Assembly: GCA_016713625.1 (NCBI GenBank)
Contig: JADJOT010000002.1
Coordinates: 310,001 to 374,000, forward strand
Origin: Candidatus Accumulibacter affinis
Lineage (GTDB): Bacteria; Pseudomonadota; Gammaproteobacteria; Burkholderiales; Rhodocyclaceae
Direction of reading: 5' to 3'
DNA length: 64,000 nucleotides
Shown here: positions 51,678 through 60,907 of the stretch, piece by piece
How the letters are laid out: every line of letters begins with the position of its first letter
How positions within the stretch are numbered: the stretch's first letter is position 1
The notes under the pieces: model-generated
Told to the model about the DNA's origin: nothing
Databases searched by the model: none
Seen by the model: the letters and a program-made list of their open reading frames with translations, nothing else
Position numbers and translations under genes: made by a program

Positions 51678-54600
51678 TCAGGATCGCCGCAAGTCCAGAG
51701 TAAACGGCGAGCCGGCATTTTCCGGCGGGGGCTGCAGATCGATGACACCCGGCGTATGACCAAACGGGGTGAACCGCGCGAGGCGGCGACCTTCCGCCTC
51801 GTTGGCATTGACCGGGTAACGATCGGGGTTGCGCCCGCCCGGGTGCTCGACGTGGTATTGGCAGCCGCCGAGCGAGCGCTTCATCCAGCTATCGACGAGG
51901 TCGAACACCAGCGGCACGTGTACGCCGATCGTCGGATGCAGCGCGGTTGGCGGGTGCCAGGCGCGGTAGCGGACGCCGGCAACAAACTCGCCGACCTTGC
52001 CGGTCGAGCGCATCGGCACGGCGCGGCCGTTGCAGCTTAACACATAACGATCGCTGGCCATGCCGGTCACCTTGACCTGCACCCGCTCCAGCGACGAGTC
52101 GACGTAGCGCACCGTCGCACCGACGGCTCCCTGCTCGCCCATCACATGCCAGGGCTCAAGTGCATGGCGCAGCTCAAGTTCGATGCCCTGCACGGCAAGG
52201 CTGCCATGCAGCGGAAAGCGGAATTCGAAATGTGGCGCGAACCACGCGCTTTCGAGAGGATAGCCGGCAGCCCGCAAGTCGCTGATCACATCGTCGAAAT
52301 CCTGCTGCACGAAGTGCGGCAGCATGAAGCGGTCGTGCAGTTCGGTACCCCAGCGCACCAGCCGTTCGGGCGCGTAGGGGGTGCGCCAGAAGCGGGCAAT
52401 CAGTGCCCGCAACAGCAGTTGCTGGGCCAGCGACATGCGCGCGTGCGGCGGCATTTCGAAGGCCCGCATCTCGAGCAGTCCAAGGCGACCGGTGGGGCCA
52501 TCGGGCGAATAGAGCTTGTCGATGCAGAACTCGGCGCGGTGCGTATTGCCCGTCGAGTCGATCAGCAGATTGCGCAGCACGCGGTCGATGACCCACGGTG
52601 CGAGGCACTCCGCAGCGCCATCGGTCGGCTGCGGGAACTGGCTGAAAGCAATTTCCAGCTCATACACCGAATCGTTGCGCGCTTCGTCGACTCGCGGCGA
52701 CTGACTGGTCGGGCCGATGAACAGACCCGAGAACAGATATGACAATGACGGATGGTTATGCCAGTAGCTGATCAGACTGCGCAACAGATCCGGGCGGCGC
52801 AGGAAGGGCGAGTCAAGTACGCTGGCGCCGCCGAAAACGAAATGGTTGCCGCCGCCAGTGCCGGTGTGACGACCGTCGAGCATGAATTTTTCGGTACACA
52901 GCCGCGACAGGTGCGCAGCCTCGTAGAGATGCGTCGTTCTTGCCACCAGTTCATCCCAGGTGGCCGACGGCTGGATGTTCACTTCGATGACCCCGGGATC
53001 GGGGGTGACGCGGAAGTTGCTCAGACGGGGATCCGCTGGCGGCTCGTAACCTTCGACAATCACTGCTGCGGCCAGGGCTTCGGCGGTGGCCTCGACGGCG
53101 GCGACCAGTTCGAGGTAGTCATCGAGCGTTTCGGTCGGCGGCATGAAGATGTACAGCACCCCGTTGCGGGCCTGCGCCGACAGGGACGTGCGGGTGACCG
53201 CGGCGGCCGACGTGCTGTCCTGCGGCAGCTCATCACCGCCCGGGTCTGCAGCATGCGCGAGCGCACCGGCAACGCGTTCGATCGCCTGCTCGGCAAAGTG
53301 CTCGCCGGTCACCGCCGCCGCCTCGGCAGCCAGACTCTGGCTACGGCTGACGGCGCACTGCGCCTGCATCTCGGCATGGTCGGCCAGGGCCGGGAAGGTC
53401 TGCGTAGGGTCCGGTGCATGAATGTACGGATAGTCGGCCTTGGCCACCCAGGGTTGCGAATCGAGCGGCAGACGATAGCCGATGGGCGAATCGCCGGGTA
53501 CCAGATAGCAGAAACCGGAGCGCAGGAACCACTGGCCGCTTTGCCAGCCACCCTGCGGACGGCGCTTCAGCGGCAGGACGTAGCCGACGACCTTGTCGAG
53601 CCCCTGGTAGAAGACCCTGGCCAGACGTTCGCGTTCAATCGGGTCGTCGAGGCGTGCATTGAGCGGATCGACGTTGATCGGCAGGCGGTGTTCCCGCCAA
53701 AGGTAGTAGTACAAATCCTCGCAGGCCGGGAAGACATGTCTGGGGTCGACCGCCAGATGCTCGGCGAGCGTGTGCAGAAAACGTCCAGCCAGGATCTCGT
53801 CGGCGCCGTAGTCGCGGGTCTCTTCGGCATAGAGCGCCGGGTTTTTCCACACCGGCTGGCCATCGCGCCGCCAGAAGCAGTTCAGCGACCAGCGTGGCAA
53901 CTGCTCACCGGGGTACCACTTGCCCTGACCGAAGTGCTGTAGCCCCTGTGCTGCGTATTGGGCACGCAAACGCTGATAAATTTCGGCCGCCCGTACGCGC
54001 TTGGTTGGACCAAGGGCGTCGATGTTCCATTCGGCGCCGTCATGGTCGTCGATCGAGACAAAGGTCGGTTCGCCGCCCATCGTCAGACGCACGTCAGCGC
54101 CGACCAGATCGGCGTCGATCTGATGACCCAGCGCTTCGATCGCCGACCACTGCTCCTCGGTGTACGGCTTGGTGACCCTGGGCGCTTCCCAGACGCGCTC
54201 GATCTGCATGTGGTGCTCGAATTCGCATTCGCAGGCCTCGCTATAACCGGTAATCGGCGCTGCCGAAGACGGTTGTGGCGAGCACGCCAGCGGGATATGT
54301 CCTTCGCCGGCGAACAGACCCGAGGTCGGGTCGAGGCCGATCCAGCCAGCGCCTGGCAGGTAAACCTCGCACCAGGCGTGCAGGTCGGTGAAGTCATGGT
54401 CGGTCCCCGATGGGCCGTCCAGCGATTTGACGTCAGGTACCAGCTGGATCAGGTAACCCGAAACAAAGCGCGCCGCCAGACCCAGATGACGCAGCACCTG
54501 CACCAGCAGCCAGGCGGAATCCCGGCACGAACCACGCGCCAGGGCGAGCGTTTCCTCTGGCGTCTGCACCCCCGGTTCCAGGCGGATGACATAACCGACC

Positions 54601-55064
54601 GCCTGCTGTACCTGCTGGTTGAGGTCGACAAGAAAGTCGACGCTGGCCCGCGGCGCCGACGGCACTGATTCAACGAAGCTGCGTAGCAGCGGTGTCAGCG
54701 GCAGGCGGTGAAGATACGGTTCGAGTTCTTCCTGCTGCCAGTCCTCGTACTGAAAAGGGAAGGTCGCCGCATAGGGTTCGGGAAAGAAGTCGAATGGATT
54801 GATCACCGACATGCTGACCACCAGATCGACTTCAACCCGAAACTCGCGCGTCTTTTCCGGGAACACCAGGCGCGCCAGATAGTTCGCCTGTGGGTCCTGC
54901 TGCCAGTTGATGAAATGCTCGCCGGGAGTGACCTTCAGCGAGTAGCTGACGATCGGCGTGCGCGAATGCGGCGCCGGGCGCAGGCGGACAACCTGCGGCG
55001 AAAGACTGATCAGACGATCGTAGCGGTAGTGGGTAACGTGATTCAGGGCAACATGGATTGACAC
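51678..55064 (-). CDS. Transglutaminase family protein with DUF2126 domain
   Basis: 1128 residues from GTG at 55064 (MSIHVALNHVTHYRYDR, the normal family start). A bacterial transglutaminase N-terminal domain (1-80) precedes a core (about 150-290) with Cys in ARGSCRDSAW, His in DLHAWCEVYLPGAGW and Asp in LDPTSG. The large DUF2126 part (about 310-1120) follows, with LTMGGEPTFVSIDD and a Gly-rich GGGNHFVFGG segment. Such proteins are found with ATP-grasp/alpha-E and a second transglutaminase in an uncharacterised peptide-modification or protease system. Those partners are not adjacent here. It ends at a strong terminator. Confidence 0.93.
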   Translation of the reverse strand: MSIHVALNHVTHYRYDRLISLSPQVVRLRPAPHSRTPIVSYSLKVTPGEHFINWQQDPQANYLARLVFPEKTREFRVEVDLVVSMSVINPFDFFPEPYAATFPFQYEDWQQEELEPYLHRLPLTPLLRSFVESVPSAPRASVDFLVDLNQQVQQAVGYVIRLEPGVQTPEETLALARGSCRDSAWLLVQVLRHLGLAARFVSGYLIQLVPDVKSLDGPSGTDHDFTDLHAWCEVYLPGAGWIGLDPTSGLFAGEGHIPLACSPQPSSAAPITGYSEACECEFEHHMQIERVWEAPRVTKPYTEEQWSAIEALGHQIDADLVGADVRLTMGGEPTFVSIDDHDGAEWNIDALGPTKRVRAAEIYQRLRAQYAAQGLQHFGQGKWYPGEQLPRWSLNCFWRRDGQPVWKNPALYAEETRDYGADEILAGRFLHTLAEHLAVDPRHVFPACEDLYYYLWREHRLPINVDPLNARLDDPIERERLARVFYQGLDKVVGYVLPLKRRPQGGWQSGQWFLRSGFCYLVPGDSPIGYRLPLDSQPWVAKADYPYIHAPDPTQTFPALADHAEMQAQCAVSRSQSLAAEAAAVTGEHFAEQAIERVAGALAHAADPGGDELPQDSTSAAAVTRTSLSAQARNGVLYIFMPPTETLDDYLELVAAVEATAEALAAAVIVEGYEPPADPRLSNFRVTPDPGVIEVNIQPSATWDELVARTTHLYEAAHLSRLCTEKFMLDGRHTGTGGGNHFVFGGASVLDSPFLRRPDLLRSLISYWHNHPSLSYLFSGLFIGPTSQSPRVDEARNDSVYELEIAFSQFPQPTDGAAECLAPWVIDRVLRNLLIDSTGNTHRAEFCIDKLYSPDGPTGRLGLLEMRAFEMPPHARMSLAQQLLLRALIARFWRTPYAPERLVRWGTELHDRFMLPHFVQQDFDDVISDLRAAGYPLESAWFAPHFEFRFPLHGSLAVQGIELELRHALEPWHVMGEQGAVGATVRYVDSSLERVQVKVTGMASDRYVLSCNGRAVPMRSTGKVGEFVAGVRYRAWHPPTALHPTIGVHVPLVFDLVDSWMKRSLGGCQYHVEHPGGRNPDRYPVNANEAEGRRLARFTPFGHTPGVIDLQPPPENAGSPFTLDLRRS

Positions 55065-55184
55065 GGCCGGCTCCGGAGAATAGGTGGAACAATTGTATGC
55101 AAGAATGGCGCCATACCGTAGGGGTGGGCCGGAATGGGTGATTTTGGCAACCTGACCCCGATCAGTGCAACGCCTTGTGCCAAG

Positions 55185-57779
55185 TCAGCCCTGTAGCTGC
55201 TTCAGCAGATCGGTCTCCAGCTTGACGCGGCCGGCACTTTCGTCGAGATGGCCGCCACTGATCAGAAAGGTGTCTTCGACCCGTTCGCCAAGCGTGGCGA
55301 TCTTGGCAGTGTGCAGACTTGCTCCATGTCCAGCCAGTTGTTGGGCGACGACGAACAGCAGACCTGGACGATCGGCCGCAACGACGGTCAACACGAACAA
55401 CTTTCCCGTCTCGTCAGCCTCGAGGCTGACCAGCGGCTGGATACTCACCAGCGGCTGGATCGGAAAATGTCGAACCTGCCGTGAGATGCGTCCGTTCGCA
55501 GGCACTTCGACTGGCACCTGGCGAGCCAGGCGATCGCCGAGTTCGTGCTCGACATGGCTGATCATCGCCCGATCAATGTCACGGCCGCTGACGTCGAGCA
55601 GGATGAAGGTGTCGAGCGCGTAGCCATGCCGTGTGGTGTGGATGCGGGCATCGACGATGCTGTAGCCGCCGCGACTGAAGAAGCCGATCATGCGCAGGAA
55701 CAGGTCGGCCTGATCGTGCATGTAGACCATCACTTCGATTCCCGCGCCCAGCGCATTGAGGCGGGCCCTGACCACCGGCTGATCGACATCGACCAGATCA
55801 TGCAGGGCGCGCGCGTGCCAGGCAATTTCCTCTGCCGATTGACGCAGGAAGTACACCGTGTCGAGCTGCTCCCATAGAGGTTCGTGCGCATTCTCGGGAA
55901 GCGCGAAGGAGCGCATCAGACGGATCGCCTCCTTCTGTCGCTGCGCAATCACGCCCTCGGTCATCAGCGTGGCTTCACTCGACAGCAGGAAGCGCTGGGT
56001 GGCCTTGAACAATTGTTCGAGCAACTGCCCTTTCCAGGCATTCCAGACCTTCGGGCTGGTGCCGCGGATGTCGGCGACGGTCAACAGGTAGAGCGCGATC
56101 AGATGACGCTCGTCGCCGACGACGCCGGCAAAACGGGCCACCACGCCAGGATCGGAGATGTCCTGCTTCTGCGCAACGCGAGACATCAGCAGGTGCTGGC
56201 GTACCAGCCAGACCACCAGTTCGGTGTCTGCGGCGTCGAGACCGTGCTCATCACAGAACTGCCGCGCATCGATGGCCCCAAGTTCGGAGTGATCGCCACC
56301 ACGCCCCTTGGCGATGTCGTGGAACAGGGCGGCGATATAGAGAATCCAGGGACTGCCGAGATCGCTGATCAGGCGGCTACAGAACGGGTACTCGTGGGCA
56401 AACTCTTCCATCGCGAACCGACGCAGCCTGCGCACCACCTGCAGGGTGTGCTGATCGACGGTGTACACGTGAAACAGGTCGTGCTGCATCTGCCCGACGA
56501 TGCGCCCGAAACTCGGCACGTAGCGGCCGAGGACGCCCAACTGGTTCATGCGACGAAACGCCTGGAGCAGACCGCGCTCCTGCTTGAAGATCTGCAGAAA
56601 GCGCGCACGGTTTTCAGGACTGCGTCGGAAGTCGGCGTCGATCAGCCGACGCGCTCGCCACAGACTACGCTGGGTGCGTGCGCTCATGCCCTTCAACTCG
56701 GGATGTTGCTGGAGCAGCAGAAAGGCCTCGAGAATGGCGGCAGGGGTCTGATTGAAGACTTCCTCGTCGACCACGTCGAGAAACTCGTGCGTATTCTGGA
56801 AGCGTTCGTTGATCGGCTGTGGCGGCTCCTGCGGCGGTGGAAACAGCGCAGCGCCGATGTTCTGCAGGAGGATCGCGGTGATCTGGGTGACCGTTTTCGC
56901 CACCCGGTAGTACTGCTGCATCAGTTGCTCGCTCGAACGGTGGGTTGCGCTGGCGGTGAATCCGAGTTGTTCGGCCAACATCGTCTGGTAATCAAACAGC
57001 AGGCGATCTTCGCGACGCCCGACGAGCAGGTGCAGCTGCGTGCGCAGGCGGCGTAGGAAGGCCTCACACGCTTCGAGGAGCTGCTCTTCCTCGGTGGTGA
57101 TAAAGCCTCCTCGCTCGAGGTCTTTCCAGTTCTTGCCGTAGTCCGCTGCCTGCGCAATCCACAGGATCAGCTGTAGATCGCGCAGCCCGCCCGGGCCTTC
57201 CTTGCAGTTTGCTTCGAGGGTGCAGGGCGTGTCACTGAAGCGTTGATGGCGGTCCTCCTGCTCCATCTTCTTGGTCAGAAAGAAGGCGGGAGCGTCCAGG
57301 CTTCCCTTGATGATCACCGAGAAGCCCTCGAACAGCTTGGCACTTCCCGCCAGCAGACGCGTTTCGATCATCGCCGTCTGCACCGTGACGTCGCCAGCAG
57401 CCTCTTCCAGGCACTGCTCGATGGTGCGTACGCTATGGCCGATTTCGAGTCCGATGTCCCAGAACACGCAGATCAGCTGTTCGAGCCGCGAGGTCAACAC
57501 CGGATCGGGTCGCTCCGGCAGCAGGATCAGCAGGTCGATGTCGGAGGCCGGATACAGTTCACCGCGTCCGTAGCCACCAACGGCGATCAGGGCCAGCGAA
57601 GCCGGCAAGGCAAGCTCGCTCCACAGCTCGCAGAGAACTTCGTCGATCAACTGGCAACGTTCGAGCAGCAGGCGGACAGCGTCGCCACTGGCGACGAACT
57701 TCTCGCGCAAACTGCGGTGACCGTCCTGCAACCGGGTCTTGAAATAGACAACCAGCGCATTGCGCGCCTCGATCTTCAT
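55185..57779 (-). CDS. glnD: [Protein-PII] uridylyltransferase / uridylyl-removing enzyme
   Basis: 864 residues. Nucleotidyltransferase motif GGYGRGELYPASDIDLLIL (about 70-88), an HD phosphohydrolase domain (ALFHDIAKGRGGDH, about 475-488) and two C-terminal ACT domains (about 680-864). It modifies PII in response to glutamine. The start MKIEARNA at 57779 is chosen because its ATG overlaps the stop of the small upstream gene by four bases; an upstream extension would lie inside that gene. An 18-base tandem duplication sits near 55427-55462, in the region joining the two ACT domains. Confidence 0.95.
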   Translation of the reverse strand: MKIEARNALVVYFKTRLQDGHRSLREKFVASGDAVRLLLERCQLIDEVLCELWSELALPASLALIAVGGYGRGELYPASDIDLLILLPERPDPVLTSRLEQLICVFWDIGLEIGHSVRTIEQCLEEAAGDVTVQTAMIETRLLAGSAKLFEGFSVIIKGSLDAPAFFLTKKMEQEDRHQRFSDTPCTLEANCKEGPGGLRDLQLILWIAQAADYGKNWKDLERGGFITTEEEQLLEACEAFLRRLRTQLHLLVGRREDRLLFDYQTMLAEQLGFTASATHRSSEQLMQQYYRVAKTVTQITAILLQNIGAALFPPPQEPPQPINERFQNTHEFLDVVDEEVFNQTPAAILEAFLLLQQHPELKGMSARTQRSLWRARRLIDADFRRSPENRARFLQIFKQERGLLQAFRRMNQLGVLGRYVPSFGRIVGQMQHDLFHVYTVDQHTLQVVRRLRRFAMEEFAHEYPFCSRLISDLGSPWILYIAALFHDIAKGRGGDHSELGAIDARQFCDEHGLDAADTELVVWLVRQHLLMSRVAQKQDISDPGVVARFAGVVGDERHLIALYLLTVADIRGTSPKVWNAWKGQLLEQLFKATQRFLLSSEATLMTEGVIAQRQKEAIRLMRSFALPENAHEPLWEQLDTVYFLRQSAEEIAWHARALHDLVDVDQPVVRARLNALGAGIEVMVYMHDQADLFLRMIGFFSRGGYSIVDARIHTTRHGYALDTFILLDVSGRDIDRAMISHVEHELGDRLARQVPVEVPANGRISRQVRHFPIQPLVSIQPLVSLEADETGKLFVLTVVAADRPGLLFVVAQQLAGHGASLHTAKIATLGERVEDTFLISGGHLDESAGRVKLETDLLKQLQG

Positions 57780-58087
57780 TGCGGTCTGCACGCCGGCATC
57801 GCTCTGCAAACGGGCAGCAGCCACCAGCGCCTGGCCAGCCGGGACCAGTGTTCGACGCTGTCTTGCAGAAGCAGCCGCGGCCAGGCAAACAGTGGCACGC
57901 TCTGCCAACGTTCCATGGCCAAGCGGTTCAACAGGATCTGCTGGGCTGCACCCCAGTAGCGCGAGCCATCACGCTCGCCAGTCAGCACAGCGGCCTGGCG
58001 ACACGCGACCCGCCACAGCACCTCGCAACGGTGATCACTCACGCCAGCTCTGCTGGCTAGCCAGGGAAGAATCATTGGTGTCTTCAT
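57776..58087 (-). CDS. Small conserved-looking protein coupled to glnD
   Basis: 103 residues, beginning MKTPMILPWLASRAGVSD and rich in Trp, Arg and Leu. No signal peptide. The start of the sequence (ILPWLA-x-RAG followed by LWR) resembles short betaproteobacterial proteins I recall without a function. The stop overlaps the glnD start by ATGA, which argues for real translation and for coupling. The ribosome site is weak. Confidence 0.65.
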   Translation of the reverse strand: MKTPMILPWLASRAGVSDHRCEVLWRVACRQAAVLTGERDGSRYWGAAQQILLNRLAMERWQSVPLFAWPRLLLQDSVEHWSRLARRWWLLPVCRAMPACRPQ

Positions 58088-58510
58088 CTCGTATTCGTCT
58101 TCTCAATTATGCCGGCACGGGTGGGTCAGGAAGCCGTCGGACGCGCGGCAACGCGTTTCCCGAGAGGACAGAGCCCGATCCGCCTTTCGGCAGACGTAGT
58201 AAGGAAAGCAAGATTCGTGCGCACCAAGCATTCTGCTTGGTACGCGTTTTGCTTTTCTCTGCACAGCGGAGTTGCGGCTAATCGAGGCCAGACGCCGCCC
58301 GCACGGCGACTTCCCGGTTGCCACCGCGGTTTGTAAGTCTCTGAAGGAGGCGCCGGCACCGGCGGGCCGGTCACCAAGGGGCAACGCAGGGCACAGAGCT
58401 GGTGCGCACGCGGTAGACATGGCCCCAAGGCGGTGCGGACGGGCGAAGCCTGTGCATGCTGGCCGCCATGTGCCGCAGTCGGGGCGACGAAGCAAACGAG
58501 GAGAAAAGGC
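58088..58510 (+). other. Intergenic region with structured DNA before the citrate-synthase-like gene
   Basis: No gene seen in 423 bases. It lies between divergent genes and contains a terminator-like hairpin with a T-rich tail (58217-58256), about 250 bases upstream of the next start. It could hold a small RNA or an attenuated leader. Confidence 0.5.
58217..58256 (+). terminator. Terminator-like hairpin with no gene before it
   Basis: ACCAAGCA (58223-58230) pairs with TGCTTGGT (58234-58241) around TTC; further pairs (58219-58221 with 58243-58245) extend the stem past one mismatch. GTTTTGCTTTT follows. No plus-strand gene ends before it, so it would stop a short RNA started in 58090-58200. 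Confidence 0.6.
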
Positions 58511-59830
58511 ATGAGCAGCGAACGTAAGGCCACCTTGACGATCCACGGCGCAGCGCCAGTGACTCTTGCAGTCCTCGCGTCGACATACGGAGAGCATTGT
58601 CTCGATATCCGTGCACTGGGCGCTGCGACCGGTTGTTTCGCCTACGACTCGAGCTTCGCATCGACCGCCAGTTGCAAGTCGAAAATTACCTTCATCGATG
58701 GCCAGACGGGCGAACTCCTGTATCGCGGTTACCCGGTCGAGCAACTCGTTGCCCAGTGCAACTTCCTCGAAGTGGCTTATCTGCTGAAAAATGGCGAACT
58801 GCCCAACGCCGTTCAAAAGCAGGGATTCGAGTCCGCGATCAGGAACAACGCGCCGGTCCACGAGCAGATGGCCAAGCTCTACCAGGGTTTCCGGCGGGAT
58901 GCCAGCCCGATGGCGGTGATGGTCGGCGTGGTCGGCGCCCTGTCGGCTTTCCATCATGCCGCAGCAGACTTCTCCGATGCCGAACAACGGTGCCGCAGCT
59001 TCCAGCTGATTGTTGCCAGGATGCCGACGATTGTCGCCATGGCCTACAAGTACTCGATCGGTCAGCCGTTCATGACGCCGCGCTCCGACCTTGGTTACGC
59101 AGCGAATTTCCTGTACATGATGTTTGGCAGCCCGCGTGCAGAGTTCCGGCCGAATCCGGTCCTCGTACGTGCGCTGGATCGGCTGTTGATTCTGTACGCC
59201 GAAAACGGGCAGGATGCTGCAACCGCGACGGTTCGCATGGCTGGATCCTCGGGCGCCAACCCGTTTGCCTGTGTTTCCGCGGCGATTGCTTGTCTGTCCG
59301 GCCCGGCGCACCGCGGGGCCAGCGAGGCCTGTCTGGCGATGTGCGAAGCGATCGGCGACGTCGCACGCGTCCCCGATTTCATGGCCCGCGTCCGTGCTGG
59401 GGACAACGCTGCCAAGCTGGTCGGCTTTGGCCACGGCGAGTACCTGAACTTCGACCCGCGAACGACCGGGATGCGCGCGTTATGCAACGAGGTGCTGCAG
59501 GAAACAGGTCTCGAAAATGATCGTCTGTTTCAGATTGCGAGGGCGCTCGAAAGGATTGCGCTCGAAGACCCCTATTTCGTCGAAAAAAAACAATTGCCGA
59601 ATGTGGACTTCTACGCCGGGATCATGCAAAAAGCGCTCGGCATACCGACGTCGCTGTTTGCCTGCATCCTCGCACTGGCGCGAACGCCCGGGTGGATGGC
59701 GCAGTGGGAGGAAATGCTGGGTGATCCAGAATACAAAATCGCGCGTCCTCGTCAGTTGTACACCGGCCTGGCCAGACGCGGTTTGTCCACGAAAAAACCG
59801 AGTGCGACCAAGGTCAAGTGCCTGGCTTGA
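58511..59830 (+). CDS. Citrate synthase paralogue with altered active site
   Basis: 439 residues (E. coli GltA 427). Conserved family segments remain: FIDGQTGELLYRGYP (61-75), GPAHRGASEA (264-273), GFGHGEYLNFDPR (305-317) and NVDFYAG (364-370), keeping the catalytic His 267, His 308 and Asp 366. However the HADHEQN motif reads YAENGQD (229-235), so both histidines that bind oxaloacetate/citrate are lost, SHPM is ASPM (131-134), and HRVY is HGEY. Citrate synthesis is therefore doubtful. Another acyl-CoA/keto-acid condensation or a regulatory role is possible. A ribosome site GAGGAG precedes the ATG. Confidence 0.9.
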   Translation: MSSERKATLTIHGAAPVTLAVLASTYGEHCLDIRALGAATGCFAYDSSFASTASCKSKITFIDGQTGELLYRGYPVEQLVAQCNFLEVAYLLKNGELPNAVQKQGFESAIRNNAPVHEQMAKLYQGFRRDASPMAVMVGVVGALSAFHHAAADFSDAEQRCRSFQLIVARMPTIVAMAYKYSIGQPFMTPRSDLGYAANFLYMMFGSPRAEFRPNPVLVRALDRLLILYAENGQDAATATVRMAGSSGANPFACVSAAIACLSGPAHRGASEACLAMCEAIGDVARVPDFMARVRAGDNAAKLVGFGHGEYLNFDPRTTGMRALCNEVLQETGLENDRLFQIARALERIALEDPYFVEKKQLPNVDFYAGIMQKALGIPTSLFACILALARTPGWMAQWEEMLGDPEYKIARPRQLYTGLARRGLSTKKPSATKVKCLA

Positions 59831-59883
59831 ACGGACTTGATTCTTCTCTTGCCTTGCCGGTGCACCTTGGATCGGCTCTGTTG

Positions 59884-59914
59884 TTGAAGGGCCAAAAGAG
59901 CTTCAGGTTATAAT
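59884..59914 (+). promoter_or_regulatory. Candidate promoter of the GDT1-type gene
   Basis: TTGAAG (59884-59889), 19 bases, then TATAAT (59909-59914). Transcription would start near 59921 and leave about 70 bases of leader before the ATG at 59990. The spacing is at the long end. Confidence 0.5.
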
Positions 59915-59989
59915 CGCGCCCCTTTCACTGCGTTGGTCACCCGCGTCGTCGCCGCCGCAGGTCCCGATGGAGATTTTTCGGAGATCGCG

Positions 59990-60640
59990 ATGGATAACCC
60001 GCAGAGCCTGCTGCCGCACTTGTCTTCGCTGTTGGGCAATGGCAGTATCGTCGAGTGGTCAGCGACGGCAGCTACCAGCTTTGCCCTGATCGCTGCCGCT
60101 GAAATCGGTGACAAGAGCCAGCTGGTGTGCATGACCCTGGCCTCGCGGCATCGGCCAATGCCGGTCATGCTCGGCGCACTGGCAGCCTTTGCTGTGCTGA
60201 ACACGCTCGCGGTCGTCTTTGGCGTCGCCATTGCCAGCTGGCTACCCGAGTACGTGGTCGGCGCGACGGTCGCCATTCTCTTCGCCGTCTTTGGCATGCA
60301 TGCTCTGCGCACCGAAGATGACGATGACGATGAACAGGTCGCAGAGAAAAGTGGGCATGGTATCTTCTTCACCACCTTCCTCTTGCTGACGATCGCTGAA
60401 TTCGGAGACAAGACACAACTTGCCGTCGTCGCCATGAGCAGCACGCACCTAGCTGGCGCCGTCTGGCTGGGCGCCACCGCGGCCCTGGCCACCACTTCGG
60501 CACTGGGGATCCTGGCCGGCCGGACAATTCTGCAGAAAATCCCGCTGGCCCTTCTGCATCGCATCAGCGGCGCCTTTTTCCTGGTTCTCGCGGTGTTTGC
60601 CGCGTACCAGGCCTACACGGCCTACCTCGTCGGTGAATAA
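59990..60640 (+). CDS. TMEM165/GDT1 family cation transporter
   Basis: 216 residues, six membrane segments in two halves. Both family motifs are visible: AAEIGDKSQL (about 36-45) and IAEFGDKTQL (about 140-149). Members export Mn2+ (MneA-type) or exchange Ca2+/Mn2+ with protons. ATG 59990 has GGAG seven bases before; a longer TTG frame is less likely. An acidic loop (DDDDDDEQ) separates the halves. It has its own promoter-like sequence and is convergent with dps. Confidence 0.93.
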   Translation: MDNPQSLLPHLSSLLGNGSIVEWSATAATSFALIAAAEIGDKSQLVCMTLASRHRPMPVMLGALAAFAVLNTLAVVFGVAIASWLPEYVVGATVAILFAVFGMHALRTEDDDDDEQVAEKSGHGIFFTTFLLLTIAEFGDKTQLAVVAMSSTHLAGAVWLGATAALATTSALGILAGRTILQKIPLALLHRISGAFFLVLAVFAAYQAYTAYLVGE

Positions 60641-60652
60641 TGTGAAAATCGC

Positions 60653-60679
60653 GCGAGCGACACCGCAACTTTCGCTCGC
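60653..60679. terminator. Hairpin between the GDT1-type gene and dps
   Basis: GCGAGCGA pairs with TCGCTCGC around 11 bases, 12 bases past the stop of the GDT1-type gene. No T-run. The rest of 60680-60907 shows nothing further. Confidence 0.4.
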
Positions 60680-60907
60680 CGAGTTTCGCTGCTATTCGTC
60701 CCGCCCTTTGCTCACCAGACTCAAAAACAATGGCCACACGATCCAGCCACGTTTTACTCGCCGGGACCCGCAGGGTACACCGACTAGCCAACAATGACAG
60801 CCTCAGACACTCAGCCGCCAGGGGCAGCGTTCGGCTTCCCGACGGGCAGCGCCTGCACCGACACCTGTTGGGCAAGCGCGCCCTTACTTGTCCGGCTTCT
60901 TGGCGGC

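Noticed and set aside
58088..58222. Cobalamin-type riboswitch
   Set aside because: Some short stretches (AGGAAGCCG, GGCAACG) are reminiscent, but the B12 box and the conserved order of elements are missing.
58103..59434. Long minus-strand open frame
   Set aside because: It lies antisense to the citrate-synthase-like gene and has no family features.
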